Part shown: one piece after another, positions 26,745-36,257 of the stretch
How positions within the stretch are numbered: the stretch's first letter is position 1
How the letters are laid out: each line of letters begins with the position of its first letter
Assembly (NCBI RefSeq): GCF_014196345.1
Contig: NZ_JACIDN010000004.1
Coordinates: 310,001-374,000 of the forward strand
From: Methylobacterium brachythecii
GTDB lineage: Bacteria; Pseudomonadota; Alphaproteobacteria; Rhizobiales; Beijerinckiaceae
Reading direction: 5' to 3'
Length of the DNA stretch: 64,000 nucleotides
Notes under the pieces: model-generated
Seen by the model: the letters and a program-made list of their open reading frames with translations, nothing else
Told to the model about the DNA's origin: nothing
Databases searched by the model: none
Program-made: the position numbers and the translations under genes

Positions 26745-27029
26745 GACGTCTCCGTGGGCCGGGTCTCTGCGGATGGCGAGATCGTCGGCATGAGGCAATC
26801 CCTCGTGCGGATCCGCGACGACGGGGTCGCCATAGCGAAAGCAAGGGGATCGGCGCAAATCCTGCGCGACCCGGAATATGGGTGGCGATGACTATATTTG
26901 CGACGTTTCACGCCGGCCCGAGAGTTATGCGCGATGATTGGGCCGCTGCAGCAATGACACCGGCGGCAAGCCGTGCTTCTAGGTCTCAGACGCTGCGGGC
27001 TCCCTGCCCTAAGGTCCGGAGTTCCTTGG

Positions 27030-27359
27030 ATGAAATTGCTCACTCTCGCGGCGTCGGCCGCAGTTCTCTTCGGCCTTGCCTCACAGTCTGCCCGGGCCGA
27101 GACTCCGGAGGAGATTGCCTTCGGCTTCGGCCAGTTCACGGGCGCGGCGACCTTTTGCAAACTCCCGAAGGACAAGGTGCAGGCGGTCGCGGCCGGTCTC
27201 CTCGGCACCGCCGGCATCGACATGAGCGGCCCCGGCCCGGAGATGACCAAGTTCAAGGAGGGCGTGACGGACGGCGTGCGCTCCATGCAGGCGCCCGACG
27301 CGTCCTCCTGCGAAGATGTCACGACGGCCTTCAATCAGGCCTACGAGAAGCTCCAGTAA
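27030..27359 (+). CDS. Small exported hypothetical protein (109 aa)
   Basis: Signal peptide (MKLLTLAASAAVLFGLASQSARA) and a ~86-residue mature protein with two Cys (ATFCKLPKD and SSCEDVTTAFNQAYEKL) that could form one disulfide. The helical, acidic character resembles small periplasmic proteins of Hyphomicrobiales, but I do not recognise a family. It is followed after one base by the next exported protein gene, so three genes (27030-28118) form an operon. Confidence 0.7.
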   Translation: MKLLTLAASAAVLFGLASQSARAETPEEIAFGFGQFTGAATFCKLPKDKVQAVAAGLLGTAGIDMSGPGPEMTKFKEGVTDGVRSMQAPDASSCEDVTTAFNQAYEKLQ

Positions 27360-27360
27360 C

Positions 27361-27837
27361 GTGCGGCGTCGCCTCGGCCTCTGCCTGCTCGTTGGCGCGA
27401 GCCTGCTGGCAAGCGCTCCGGCCGGCGCGGCCGAGACCGGATCGCCCGCGGATTTTCTGCGGGCGCTCTACGCCCATTATCCGCTTCGATCCGGCAAGGC
27501 GTCTCCCGTGACGGATCAGCCGAAGGCGTGGCTCGCCGAGCCGCTCCTCGGTCTCATCCTGCGCGACCAGAAGACGGCGCGCGACACCGGCGAGATCGCA
27601 TCCCTCGACTTCGACCCGGTCTGCGCCTGCCAGGATGACGCGGGGCTGAAAGGCGTCGGCATCACGGTTCAGGGCGAGGAGGCGGCTCAGGCCAAGGCCA
27701 CGGTGAAGTTCCGCCTCGGGGGCGCCGTCGCGGTCCGCTACGATCTCGTGAAGACCGATGCCGGCTGGCGCGTCGCCGACATCCACACGAAGGACGTGCC
27801 GAGCCTCGCGGCTCTCCTGAAGGATGCCCAGAAATGA
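27361..27837 (+). CDS. Exported DUF3828-like protein
   Basis: 158 residues, GTG start right after the previous stop. A signal peptide (LGLCLLVGASLLASAPAGAAE) is followed by PADFLRALYAHYPL, DFDPVCACQDD, and YDLVKTDAGWRVADIHTKD, the pattern of DUF3828 proteins (NTF2-like fold). Two Cys in CAC. The role is unknown. Its stop overlaps the next start (ATGA at 27834-27837). Confidence 0.7.
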   Translation: MRRRLGLCLLVGASLLASAPAGAAETGSPADFLRALYAHYPLRSGKASPVTDQPKAWLAEPLLGLILRDQKTARDTGEIASLDFDPVCACQDDAGLKGVGITVQGEEAAQAKATVKFRLGGAVAVRYDLVKTDAGWRVADIHTKDVPSLAALLKDAQK

Positions 27838-28118
27838 CGTCGCCGACGCGCGCACGGATCACGTCGATGGCGATCCGCCTCGTACTGCTCGCAGTAGCAC
27901 TGACCGCGCCCTCATGGGCCCGGGCTCAATCCTGCACGGCCGAGATCGGCCAGCGCGAGTCCCAGCAACTGGTCGAGCGATGCCTGGAGGTCTCTCCGGC
28001 GACGCGGCCGCCCTGCAACGTGTCGAATGCCTGCTCTCTCATCGAGAGCGAGATCGTCCGCGGCTGCCGGATCGTGGCCGAGGACGCGCCTCGCTGGTGC
28101 GCGGATTACGGGCAGTAA
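27834..28118 (+). CDS. Small exported Cys-rich hypothetical protein (94 aa)
   Basis: Signal peptide (about residues 1-31, ending in PSWARAQ) and a 63-residue mature part with six Cys (SCTAE, ERCLE, PPCNV, NACSL, RGCRI, RWCAD). An even number of Cys in a short exported protein suggests three disulfides. Translationally coupled to the preceding gene. No family recognised. Confidence 0.7.
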   Translation: MTSPTRARITSMAIRLVLLAVALTAPSWARAQSCTAEIGQRESQQLVERCLEVSPATRPPCNVSNACSLIESEIVRGCRIVAEDAPRWCADYGQ

Positions 28119-28133
28119 GCCGCCGCGTGCCCG

Positions 28134-28805
<672 letters not shown>

Positions 28806-28835
28806 CGGTCCTTCACCGCGGACGTGGTCTCGGCC

Positions 28836-28888
28836 TTAGAGCAGGCTGCGAAAAGTGGAAACGGTTTTTCGCGTGAAGCCTGCTCTAA
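28836..28888. repeat. Inverted-repeat element type C (TTAGAGCAGGCT arms)
   Basis: Perfect 12-bp arms TTAGAGCAGGCT (28836-28847) and AGCCTGCTCTAA (28877-28888) with an inner GCGAAAA / TTTTTCGC dyad. The inner sequence GTGGAAACGGTTTTTCGC is typical of a dispersed element I know from Methylobacterium-like and Bradyrhizobium-like genomes. It lies between gmk and yicC. Confidence 0.7.
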
Positions 28889-28899
28889 CTCTTTGAATC

Positions 28900-28948
28900 G
28901 ATCATGTTTTCTGCGTTTTGATTGGTTCAATCAAAACGCAGCATGATC
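28900..28948. repeat. Inverted-repeat element type D (GATCATG/CTGCGTTTTGATTG)
   Basis: GATCATG (28900-28906) and CTGCGTTTTGATTG (28911-28924) pair perfectly with CAATCAAAACGCAG (28928-28941) and CATGATC (28942-28948); only four extra T interrupt the left arm. It sits 12 bp from element C, so the two form a double hairpin between gmk and yicC. Confidence 0.75.
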
Positions 28949-28953
28949 CGGCG

Positions 28954-29829
28954 TCACTCGACGTTCTGCACCTGCTCGCGGAATTGCTCCACCACGGCCT
29001 TCAAGTCGAGTCCGATCCGCGAGAGCGCGATATCGTTGGCCTTGGCCGAGAGCGTGTTGGCCTCACGGCCGAGCTCCTGCGCCAGGAAATCGAGCCGCCT
29101 GCCGATGGCTCCTCCCTTGGCGAGCAAGTCGCAGGCCGAAGCGAGATGCGCGCGCAGCCGGTCGAGTTCTTCCCGCACATCGGCCTTAGCGGCGAGCATC
29201 ACCGCCTCCTGATGCAGTCGGTCCGGATCGAGAGCGCCGTTCTCCACGAGCGATGCCACCGCCGCGGCGAGACGCCCGCGCACCGCCTCCGGCTTGCGAG
29301 ACGGGCAGGAATCAGCGGCCTCGGTGAGGCGCTCCATCTCGGCGAGCTGGCCGCCGATGATGGCCGCGAGCTGGCGCCCTTCGGTGGCGCGCATCTCGAC
29401 CAGGTCTGAAACCAGGCGTTGCACGGCCGAAGCGAGGTCGCGATCGAGGGCATCGCGGTCGGTGCCAGCCTCCTCCTCCGACTCGATCACTCCCCGGATC
29501 CCGAGAAGGCCGTCGAGGGTCGCCGGCCCGAGGCCGGCTGAAAGCGGGACACGAGCGACGGCTGCCGCGAGATCCGCGAGCAGCGCTTCGTTGATGCGCA
29601 CGCGCGGTGTGGCTTCCGGCCGGGTCAGGTTGAGCGAGAGCTGGCACTGGCCACGGGCGAGCGCCTTCTGCAAGGCCGCCCGAGCCGTCTCTCCAGGACC
29701 GTCGAAGCCGCCCGGCACGCGCACCCGCACGTCGAGCCCGCGTCCGTTGACGGAGCGGACCTCCCAGACCCACTGCACCGGCCCGGTGGTTCCGGCGGCG
29801 CGGGCGAAGCCCGTCATGCTGGCGATCAT
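28954..29829 (-). CDS. yicC: YicC family endoribonuclease
   Basis: 291 residues, full length. The N-terminus IASMTGFARA and VRSVNGRGLDVRVR are family signatures; the C-terminal DUF1732 part contains GKGGAIGRRLDFLAQELGREANTLSAK-like residues and ends in VKAVVEQFREQVQNVE. YicC proteins are reported to degrade small RNAs in E. coli. Between mltG and gmk as in many alphaproteobacteria. Confidence 0.93.
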   Translation of the reverse strand: MIASMTGFARAAGTTGPVQWVWEVRSVNGRGLDVRVRVPGGFDGPGETARAALQKALARGQCQLSLNLTRPEATPRVRINEALLADLAAAVARVPLSAGLGPATLDGLLGIRGVIESEEEAGTDRDALDRDLASAVQRLVSDLVEMRATEGRQLAAIIGGQLAEMERLTEAADSCPSRKPEAVRGRLAAAVASLVENGALDPDRLHQEAVMLAAKADVREELDRLRAHLASACDLLAKGGAIGRRLDFLAQELGREANTLSAKANDIALSRIGLDLKAVVEQFREQVQNVE

Positions 29830-29970
29830 GGTGCTGTGCGCGGCCTCGTCTCGGGGCGAACTCTTCGTCTCGCCTAGGGGAGCCGGCTCATAGCACCCGC
29901 GCAGTGCTGGCCCAAGATGGGTCCGGCAGGACGCGAGCGCTGAATGACGGGTGGCAGAATGGCCGCCCGA

Positions 29971-31377
29971 TCAGGGGTTCTTCAGCTGCGGAACCGTCTT
30001 CGGCGACGTCAGGTCGTAGCTGCGGTTCTTCAACGGATCGAGCTTGGTACCCTCGGAGGCATCGAAAGCCTTCGAGCGCTGCCCGTTCGTGCCCATGGTC
30101 GAGGTGTCCGCCGCGAAGGTCGAGTTCGAACCTGGCGCGTAGGCCGAGGCGCGGCCGGGTTGGCCTTGCGCCGCAGCGTTCGGATCGCCGGCGCCCGGGT
30201 CCAGCTTGTCGACGCCGCCGGCATCCGGCTGCGGCGATTGCTGGCGAGCGCGCTCGACCTGGCGCCAGCGGGTCACGTTGCGCTGGTGGCCTTCGAGACT
30301 GTCGGCGAAGGCGTGACCGCCGGTGCCGTCGGCGACGAAGAACAGGTCCTTGGTGCGGGATGGGTTGGCCACCGCTTCGAGGGCGGCGCGGCCCGGATTG
30401 GCGATCGGTCCGGGCGGAAGGCCCTCGATCACGTAGGTGTTGTAGGGCGTGGCGCGTTCGATCTCGGAGCGCTGGATACCGCGCCCGAGCGTGCCGCGGC
30501 CGCCGACGAGACCGTAGACGATGGTCGGGTCGGATTGCAGCTTCATGCGCTTGTTCAGACGATTGACGAAGACGCCGGCGACGCGCGGGCGCTCGTCGGC
30601 GCGGCCCGTCTCCTTCTCGACGATGGAGGCCAGCGTCACCATCTCGGCGGGGGTGCGCACCGGCACCTCCGTGCTGCGGCGCATCCAGATCTGATTCAGC
30701 ACCTCGCGCTGCTTGGCGCGCATCAGGTTGACGATCTGCTGGCGAGTGGCGCCGCGCTCGAATTTGTAAGTATCGGGCAGGAGCGAGCCCTCAGCAGGGA
30801 TCTCGTTGATCTCGCCGGCGAGAACGTCGTTCTCGTTCAGGCGTCCGACGATCTGTTCGCTCGTCAGGCCCTCGGGGAAAGTGATCGCGTGCTGCACCTG
30901 CCGCCCGTTGGTCAGCGTCTCGACGGTGTCGTCGATGCTGGCATGGGCCTTGAAGACGTATTCGCCGTGCCTGAGCGGGCCCTTGCCACGGAAGCGCGCG
31001 GCCAGCTCGAACAGCGTGGTGTGGTCGATGACGCCCTCGCGGCTCAGGGTCTCGGCGATTTCGCTGGTGCCGCTGCGGCTCGCGATGACCACGACCTTGT
31101 CGTTGGCGAGCGGACCCGGCTCGCGGAATTCGCGCGTCACGATGGTCAGGCCGATCATCGCACCGATGGCGAGCACCACAGCCAGCGTCAGGAGGCCGCT
31201 GACCATTCCGAGAAAGCCGCCGCGCTCGCGCTCGGGCTGCTCGGGCGGCGGCGGCGCGGCGGTGGGCTTCAAGGCCTCGCTCGGGCTGCGCGGCGCGAGC
31301 CGCTGCGGCAAGGCCGGGCCGCCCTCTTCCTCGGAGGCCGCCGGCGAGGGCGGAGGCGTCTTGCTTCTGCGGAACAT
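29971..31377 (-). CDS. mltG: Endolytic murein transglycosylase MltG
   Basis: 468 residues. It cleaves nascent glycan strands at the inner membrane and sets chain length. A cytoplasmic Pro-rich N-terminus (~1-52) precedes one membrane segment (about 53-78, GMVSGLLTLAVVLAIGAMIG). The YceG domain contains TFPEGLTSEQI, the catalytic Glu in ASIVEKETGR, and LQSDPTIVYGL. About 100 residues after FVADGTGGHAFADSL are a disordered Gly/Pro/Ser/Asp-rich C-terminal extension not found in E. coli MltG (340 aa). Confidence 0.93.
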   Translation of the reverse strand: MFRRSKTPPPSPAASEEEGGPALPQRLAPRSPSEALKPTAAPPPPEQPERERGGFLGMVSGLLTLAVVLAIGAMIGLTIVTREFREPGPLANDKVVVIASRSGTSEIAETLSREGVIDHTTLFELAARFRGKGPLRHGEYVFKAHASIDDTVETLTNGRQVQHAITFPEGLTSEQIVGRLNENDVLAGEINEIPAEGSLLPDTYKFERGATRQQIVNLMRAKQREVLNQIWMRRSTEVPVRTPAEMVTLASIVEKETGRADERPRVAGVFVNRLNKRMKLQSDPTIVYGLVGGRGTLGRGIQRSEIERATPYNTYVIEGLPPGPIANPGRAALEAVANPSRTKDLFFVADGTGGHAFADSLEGHQRNVTRWRQVERARQQSPQPDAGGVDKLDPGAGDPNAAAQGQPGRASAYAPGSNSTFAADTSTMGTNGQRSKAFDASEGTKLDPLKNRSYDLTSPKTVPQLKNP

Positions 31378-31518
31378 CGAAAACCCTGATCTCGTCTCGC
31401 GCGTCGGGCCCGTGGTCGAGACGGGCCGGATGGACGCGGGCGCGAGCGGGCACTCTGATGGGATTTTGTGGCGAAAATCGAGTGTCGGCGGCCTCGCCCA
31501 CCCGTCCAGGCCGGCCGA

Positions 31519-33306
31519 TCAGCGAATCCGCCAGGCCTTGAGCGGCGACCCATCGAGCGGAACCGGCTCGAGCCAATCCGCGGTCTCGCCGTGGACGAGA
31601 CGGGCCGCGAAGCCTTCGTCGTCGGTGGCGGGGCACAGGACGAGATAGGCCGCACCCGTCGCTGCGGCCTGCCGGCGGATCTCTTCCTGCGTGCCCTCGC
31701 TCACGGCGATGCCGGCGATCAGCCCGGCGGTGGCGCGATGGTAGGGGGCGGCGACGATGGAATGGGGGGTGTAGGCCAGGAGATAGGGACCGAGGTCGAT
31801 CGCCGCGAGCACGGTACCCATTGGCTGCGCGCCGAGCGCAGAGAAGGCGGCGGCGTCCTTGCAGCTCTTCTCGCCCGTCCCGGCCTTTTGGGCGGTTGTC
31901 GCCGGCGACGCCATGTCCTCCCCAAGCCGGCCGACGGAGAGCCAGGCACGGCCATTCAGCAGAAGGACCGAGGCGAGGAGCGCGATCCGGGCCATCCGTC
32001 CGGCCGGCGTCGTGCCGGAGAGCGGGAGAGCCCGATCCAGGCAGATGCCCGCGATGATCGGCACGATGCCGGAGGCAACATAGGCACCGCGGAGCTGCAG
32101 GCAGGTCTGCACGGCGCCGAGCGCGAGGAAAAGGCTGGCGATGGTCAGCGGGCGCCGGTGGGCGGCATCGGTCGCGGCGAGCACCACGGCGGCGACGGCG
32201 GCGGCGAATAGGGCTGCGGTCAGGCCGAGCGCTTCTGCGGGGGTTGCGCGCACCAAGGTCCAGATCGGCATCATTTCGCGGACCTGATCGAGCCAGCGCG
32301 TACGCACGAGGTCGGGCATGCCCGGGAACGGACCGTGCAGGCAGATCGGGAACAAGGCCGCGAACCCGGCGATGCCGAACAGGCCGACTCCAACGGTCAG
32401 GCCGAGGCGAACTGCCTTGCGATCCGGGTTCAGCACGGCTGCGGCCAGCGCGGTCAGGCCGCCGATCCCGGACAGCCAGAGCCAGGGCGGTGAGAGTGCG
32501 TCGCAGGCGTTGGCGGACCACAGTTCGGGAGCCGTCTGAATCCCGAACAGCAGTGTCGTACCCGCCGTGAGGGCGAACCCGAACCCGGCCAGGGCCGGCA
32601 TTGCCGCGCGTGCGGACAGGCACCAATCCGCGACGACGATCAGGCCGGCGAGGGCGATGGCCGGGAGCGCTTCGAGTCCGACGGCCAGCGAGGCCGCCGC
32701 GAGAGCACCGGCGATCGCACCGCTTCGCCACGAGCGCACGGGCTGCATCAGGCACAGGCCAACGCCGAGCAGGAGGATCACTTGAATATTATGGTGGTCG
32801 ATGCGCCCGGGCGTGAACTGGATCGTCAGCCCGAGGGTCTGCGTCGCCGCGAAGATCGCGAAGATCGCGGCGCGGCCGTTGAACAGGCCGCGCGTGCCGC
32901 GCGCGAGCACCAGCGCGTAGACGAGGAACAGCAGCGGCGGCCAGAACGCCGTGGTGATGCGCTCGGCGAGCGAGGTCCCCACGAGCGGCGTCAGCACGCC
33001 GATCGCGGCGGCGAGCGGCGCGTCCACCAGCCGCGACCAGTGGCTTGCGACGCCGGCGGGCGGCAGGAAGCGGTGTTCGACCATGTCGAACCAGGACTGC
33101 CCGGCGACGAGGTCACGCACCTCGACGAGCCGCATGGCGTCGTCGGTATCGCCGAGATGGAGTGTTTGCAGGGCGCCAGTGAGGTCGCCGGTGCCGTACA
33201 GCGTGAGCAGGCCGTAGGCGGCTAGTCCCCAGGGCAGCCACGGACTATCGACCAGGCTGCGGCGCTGGGGGGCGTCTTCGCTTGCGGCGACGGAAGGGGC
33301 GGCCAT
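31519..33306 (-). CDS. Polytopic membrane protein, possible GT-C glycosyltransferase
   Basis: 595 residues with roughly ten to twelve membrane segments. Near the N-terminus, after the first segment, lies GDTDDAMRLVEVRDL, an acidic-loop motif of the kind that coordinates lipid-phosphate sugar donors in GT-C enzymes; GRIDHHNIQ follows later. The C-terminal ~130 residues form a soluble, probably periplasmic domain (LGPYLLAYTPHSIVAAPYHR). The function is not established. The start at 33306 is chosen because the frame upstream overlaps the GT87 gene. Neighbours (GT87, methyltransferase, GT2) support a glycan or lipid-linked sugar role. Confidence 0.75.
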   Translation of the reverse strand: MAAPSVAASEDAPQRRSLVDSPWLPWGLAAYGLLTLYGTGDLTGALQTLHLGDTDDAMRLVEVRDLVAGQSWFDMVEHRFLPPAGVASHWSRLVDAPLAAAIGVLTPLVGTSLAERITTAFWPPLLFLVYALVLARGTRGLFNGRAAIFAIFAATQTLGLTIQFTPGRIDHHNIQVILLLGVGLCLMQPVRSWRSGAIAGALAAASLAVGLEALPAIALAGLIVVADWCLSARAAMPALAGFGFALTAGTTLLFGIQTAPELWSANACDALSPPWLWLSGIGGLTALAAAVLNPDRKAVRLGLTVGVGLFGIAGFAALFPICLHGPFPGMPDLVRTRWLDQVREMMPIWTLVRATPAEALGLTAALFAAAVAAVVLAATDAAHRRPLTIASLFLALGAVQTCLQLRGAYVASGIVPIIAGICLDRALPLSGTTPAGRMARIALLASVLLLNGRAWLSVGRLGEDMASPATTAQKAGTGEKSCKDAAAFSALGAQPMGTVLAAIDLGPYLLAYTPHSIVAAPYHRATAGLIAGIAVSEGTQEEIRRQAAATGAAYLVLCPATDDEGFAARLVHGETADWLEPVPLDGSPLKAWRIR

Positions 33307-33320
33307 GGCGCGGTCCCCCC

Positions 33321-34535
33321 TCACGCCGCGGCCGGAGCGAGCGACCGAGAAGTGGCAGGCACGGGCTTGGCGATCTCGTGCAGGATGGTCAGGTAGAGAG
33401 CGATCAGCGCGAGCGATGAGATGCCCATCCCGATCATGTTCAGGGGCATCATCAAAGCCGGGATCATCCAGGCGGCCAGCAGCCGCCGGTTCGCCGTCGG
33501 ATCGGGCACGGAAGCGCAGATCCGCCAGACGATCACGGCTGCGACGGCCGTGAGGTCGTAGTTGAAGGCGTAAGGCGTCAGCAGCGGCACGGCGCAGACG
33601 ACGAGCGCCGTTCGCTGGCGGACGTCCCGCGAGCGGCGCACACCCCATACGGTCGCCGCGAGCACCGGCAGCGAGACCGCCGCCTGGAGCGCGAAAGCCG
33701 CCTGCGAGGGCAGTCCGAAGGTCCGTGCTCCGGCATAGACCGAGGCCATCATGTAGGTGAAGAAGCCCTCGAAACGCTCGAGAATCGCGAACTGGAAGGC
33801 GCTGACGGTGGTGAAGTAGGCCCGCCACGGCTCCAGCCCAAAGACGGCCGCAGAGACCGCGACCAGCGCGATCGCGGTGAGGCTCGCCGAAGCGATGGTG
33901 CGCCAGGCACCCAGCGCGATGAGCACGAGGGGCAACACCAACCCGAGATGGGGCTTGTAGGTGAGCAGGCCGAACAGCAGGCCCGCAAGCCAGGGCCGCT
34001 TCTCGAGGCAGAGAAGGCCGCCGAGCAGGAGCAAACCGGTGAGGAAGCCGTTCTGTCCCCCAATCATGTTGATCAGACAGGCCGGAGACAGCAGCAGCAG
34101 CAGCAGGGCGCGCAGTCGCTCGGGGGCGGGAACCTGGCTCAGCGTCACGGCGGCGAAGGCGCCGAACAGCAGAAGGGTCCAGGCAGCCAGCGCCGCGGGA
34201 TACGGAAGCTGCGCGAAGGGCCACAACAGGAGGAGCGAGAAGGGCGGATAGCCCCAGTTGTGGAAGGGGAGCGGGGTGCCGAAGACCCGGCCGATGGCCT
34301 CCGCATAGGCCGTAAGGTCGAACAGCGTCGTGAGCTCGCCATGGAAGGCGAGGCGCGGGCCGACCCAGTTATTGATGAAGTCGCGTCCGACCGGGTAGCC
34401 TGTCACGTCGAGGCCGTTCCCGGCAGGCCAGTAGAATCGCACCGTGATCGGCAGAACGGCAAGAAGGCCGAAAACGGCGAAAGCGGTGTTCGGAAACCGC
34501 GGCCGGACGGCAGGTCCGGAGAGGCCCGGGTTCAT
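33321..34535 (-). CDS. GT87 (DUF2029) family polyprenyl-phosphate-mannose-dependent glycosyltransferase-like protein
   Basis: 404 residues, about ten membrane segments. The first extracytoplasmic loop has GRDFINNWVGPRLA and later FHNWGYPPFSLLLLWPFA, which fit the DUF2029/GT87 family; mycobacterial relatives transfer mannose from polyprenyl-phosphate-mannose. The acceptor here is unknown. ATG at 34535 with an adjacent upstream GTG; GAGG lies 14 bp upstream. It ends 14 bp before the 595-residue membrane protein gene. Confidence 0.8.
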   Translation of the reverse strand: MNPGLSGPAVRPRFPNTAFAVFGLLAVLPITVRFYWPAGNGLDVTGYPVGRDFINNWVGPRLAFHGELTTLFDLTAYAEAIGRVFGTPLPFHNWGYPPFSLLLLWPFAQLPYPAALAAWTLLLFGAFAAVTLSQVPAPERLRALLLLLLSPACLINMIGGQNGFLTGLLLLGGLLCLEKRPWLAGLLFGLLTYKPHLGLVLPLVLIALGAWRTIASASLTAIALVAVSAAVFGLEPWRAYFTTVSAFQFAILERFEGFFTYMMASVYAGARTFGLPSQAAFALQAAVSLPVLAATVWGVRRSRDVRQRTALVVCAVPLLTPYAFNYDLTAVAAVIVWRICASVPDPTANRRLLAAWMIPALMMPLNMIGMGISSLALIALYLTILHEIAKPVPATSRSLAPAAA

Positions 34536-34548
34536 CACTGCGGCGACC

Positions 34549-35253
34549 TCACGCGATGTGCAGGTAGAGGTTCGAGCTGAATGGGCCGAGCGGAAGCCCG
34601 GTGTGGCCGATCTTCGCGACGCGTCCGGCCGGAACAGCCTGCGCCAAGCGCGCGCGCGTCATCAGGATGAGGTTCTCCTCGCGGGTCCAGTCGGCCTTGC
34701 CGAGCAGGCGGCAGGCGAGCCGAAACCCGGCATCCGTGAAATGCAGGAAAGGAACGGCCGTGTGGTGCTCGATCGGAAAGAACCGGTGAGGCACGGTGAC
34801 GAAGACGCTGCGGGCGACCCGGCACATCTCCGCGAGCATCAGCTGCTGGTTCCGGCGGCTGCCGACATGCTCCAGCACGGCATTGGAGACCGCCGCGTCG
34901 AAGCTGTCATCGGCGAAGGGCAGCCGGCAATCGTCGGAGACCTGCCGGTAGGCGATCTCGGGGTAGGCTTCGCGAAAGGCCTCCGCTGAGCCGAGCCCGA
35001 CCGCAGTGATGTTGGCCCGGTGCGGATAGGTCCGCTCCAGCACGTTCGCCGCATCGTTCAGGACGTCGGAAACGCCGACGTCGAGGATCGTGCTCTCGGG
35101 GCGTGGCCGGCACAGGCGCAGAAAGTCGGCGTGGATGCGGTCGCGAGCGGCCGCGACGATCCGCTCCGCGAGCGAGCTCGGCGGGGCGACCTCGTAATAT
35201 TTTTCGTCGCGCAGCGATGCGCGGGGCGTGAGGTCGAGAACGTCGGTGGGCAC
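34549..35253 (-). CDS. Class I SAM-dependent methyltransferase
   Basis: 234 residues with a GTG start. The SAM-binding segment is TILDVGVSDVLND, followed by an acidic strand end and CRLPFADDSFDAAVSNAVLEHVG, typical of Methyltransf_11-like enzymes. The substrate is unknown; the company of GT2 and GT87 genes suggests a sugar, lipid carrier or polyprenol-linked intermediate. It is 14 bp downstream of the GT2 gene. Confidence 0.8.
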   Translation of the reverse strand: MPTDVLDLTPRASLRDEKYYEVAPPSSLAERIVAAARDRIHADFLRLCRPRPESTILDVGVSDVLNDAANVLERTYPHRANITAVGLGSAEAFREAYPEIAYRQVSDDCRLPFADDSFDAAVSNAVLEHVGSRRNQQLMLAEMCRVARSVFVTVPHRFFPIEHHTAVPFLHFTDAGFRLACRLLGKADWTREENLILMTRARLAQAVPAGRVAKIGHTGLPLGPFSSNLYLHIA

Positions 35254-35267
35254 GGTCGATCGCCTCG

Positions 35268-36257
35268 TCAGGTGCCGTTCGGGGCCGGCAGGTCGAGGTA
35301 GCGCATCCGCTTGAACTCGCGCTGGCTCGTGCAGACGGCGTCGACGATGATGCCGCAGGTCAGACTCATGAAGGCAAGCTGGATCAGGGCCGCGGCGAGC
35401 ACCGCGGTCGGGAGCCGCGGCACCAGACCCTGCTCCAGATAGGTCGTGACGATCGGCAGCCCGAGGGCGATGGCGGTGTTGGCGAGGACGGCGGCGAGAA
35501 TTCCAAAAAAGCGGAATGGGCGCAGAGTCTTGTACATGCGCACGATCTTCACGAGGATCTTTGCGCCGTCGCGATAGGTGTTGAGCTTCGAGCGTGAATC
35601 GGCCGGCCGCCGCCCGTATGCGATCGGGATCTCTTCCGCGGCGAGGCGGAGGTCGAGCGCGTGGACGGTCAGCTCCGTCTCGATCTCGAAGCCCGAAGAG
35701 GTGGCGGGAAACGACTTGGCGAAACGGCGCGAGACGACGCGGTAACCCGACAGGATGTCGGTGAAGCCCGCCCCGAACAGCCGTTCGACCAAGCCGTTGA
35801 ACATCCGGTTGCCGAAGCGGTGACCGCGCGGAAAGGCGCCGTCCTGGCCGACCCGCACGCCGACCACCATGTCGACGTTCCGAGTCACGAGCGCGTCGAT
35901 CAGGCGCCCCGCTGCGGTCGCGTCATAGGTCAGGTCGGCATCGGCGAGCACGTAGAGGTCGGCGTCGATGTCGGCGAACATGCGCCGCACGACGTTGCCT
36001 TTGCCCTGGCGCCGCTCGTGCCGAAGCACGGCGCCGGCAGCCTGCGCGATCTCTGCCGTGCGATCGGTCGAGTTGTTGTCGTAGACGTAGATCGTCGCGC
36101 CCGGCAGCGCCTTGCGAAAGCCGGCGATCACCTGCGCGACCGTGTGCTCCTCGTTGAAGCAGGGCAGCAGGATCGCGATCGACTTGTTCCGCGAGAACGA
36201 GGCCTGCGGCAACAGGCCGTTCAGCTCTTCGCGGATCCGTTCCGAGCTTTGCATCAT
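35268..36257 (-). CDS. Glycosyltransferase family 2 (polyprenyl-phosphate sugar synthase-like)
   Basis: 329 residues. The GT-A domain has IAILLPCFNEEHTVAQVI near the N-terminus, YVYDNNSTDRTAEIA and the DxD motif in YVLADADLTYD. The C-terminus carries two membrane segments (ILAAVLANTAIALGLPIV and VLAAALIQLAFMSLTCGIIV). This fits DPM1/polyprenol-phosphate-mannose or -glucose synthases that load a lipid carrier for GT-C enzymes such as the neighbouring GT87. The sugar cannot be told from sequence. Two adjacent ATGs (36257, 36254). Confidence 0.82.
   Translation of the reverse strand: MMQSSERIREELNGLLPQASFSRNKSIAILLPCFNEEHTVAQVIAGFRKALPGATIYVYDNNSTDRTAEIAQAAGAVLRHERRQGKGNVVRRMFADIDADLYVLADADLTYDATAAGRLIDALVTRNVDMVVGVRVGQDGAFPRGHRFGNRMFNGLVERLFGAGFTDILSGYRVVSRRFAKSFPATSSGFEIETELTVHALDLRLAAEEIPIAYGRRPADSRSKLNTYRDGAKILVKIVRMYKTLRPFRFFGILAAVLANTAIALGLPIVTTYLEQGLVPRLPTAVLAAALIQLAFMSLTCGIIVDAVCTSQREFKRMRYLDLPAPNGT

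Noticed and set aside
33307..34224. N-terminal extension of the 595-residue membrane protein
   Set aside because: It is an out-of-frame reading of the GT87 gene, not a conserved domain.
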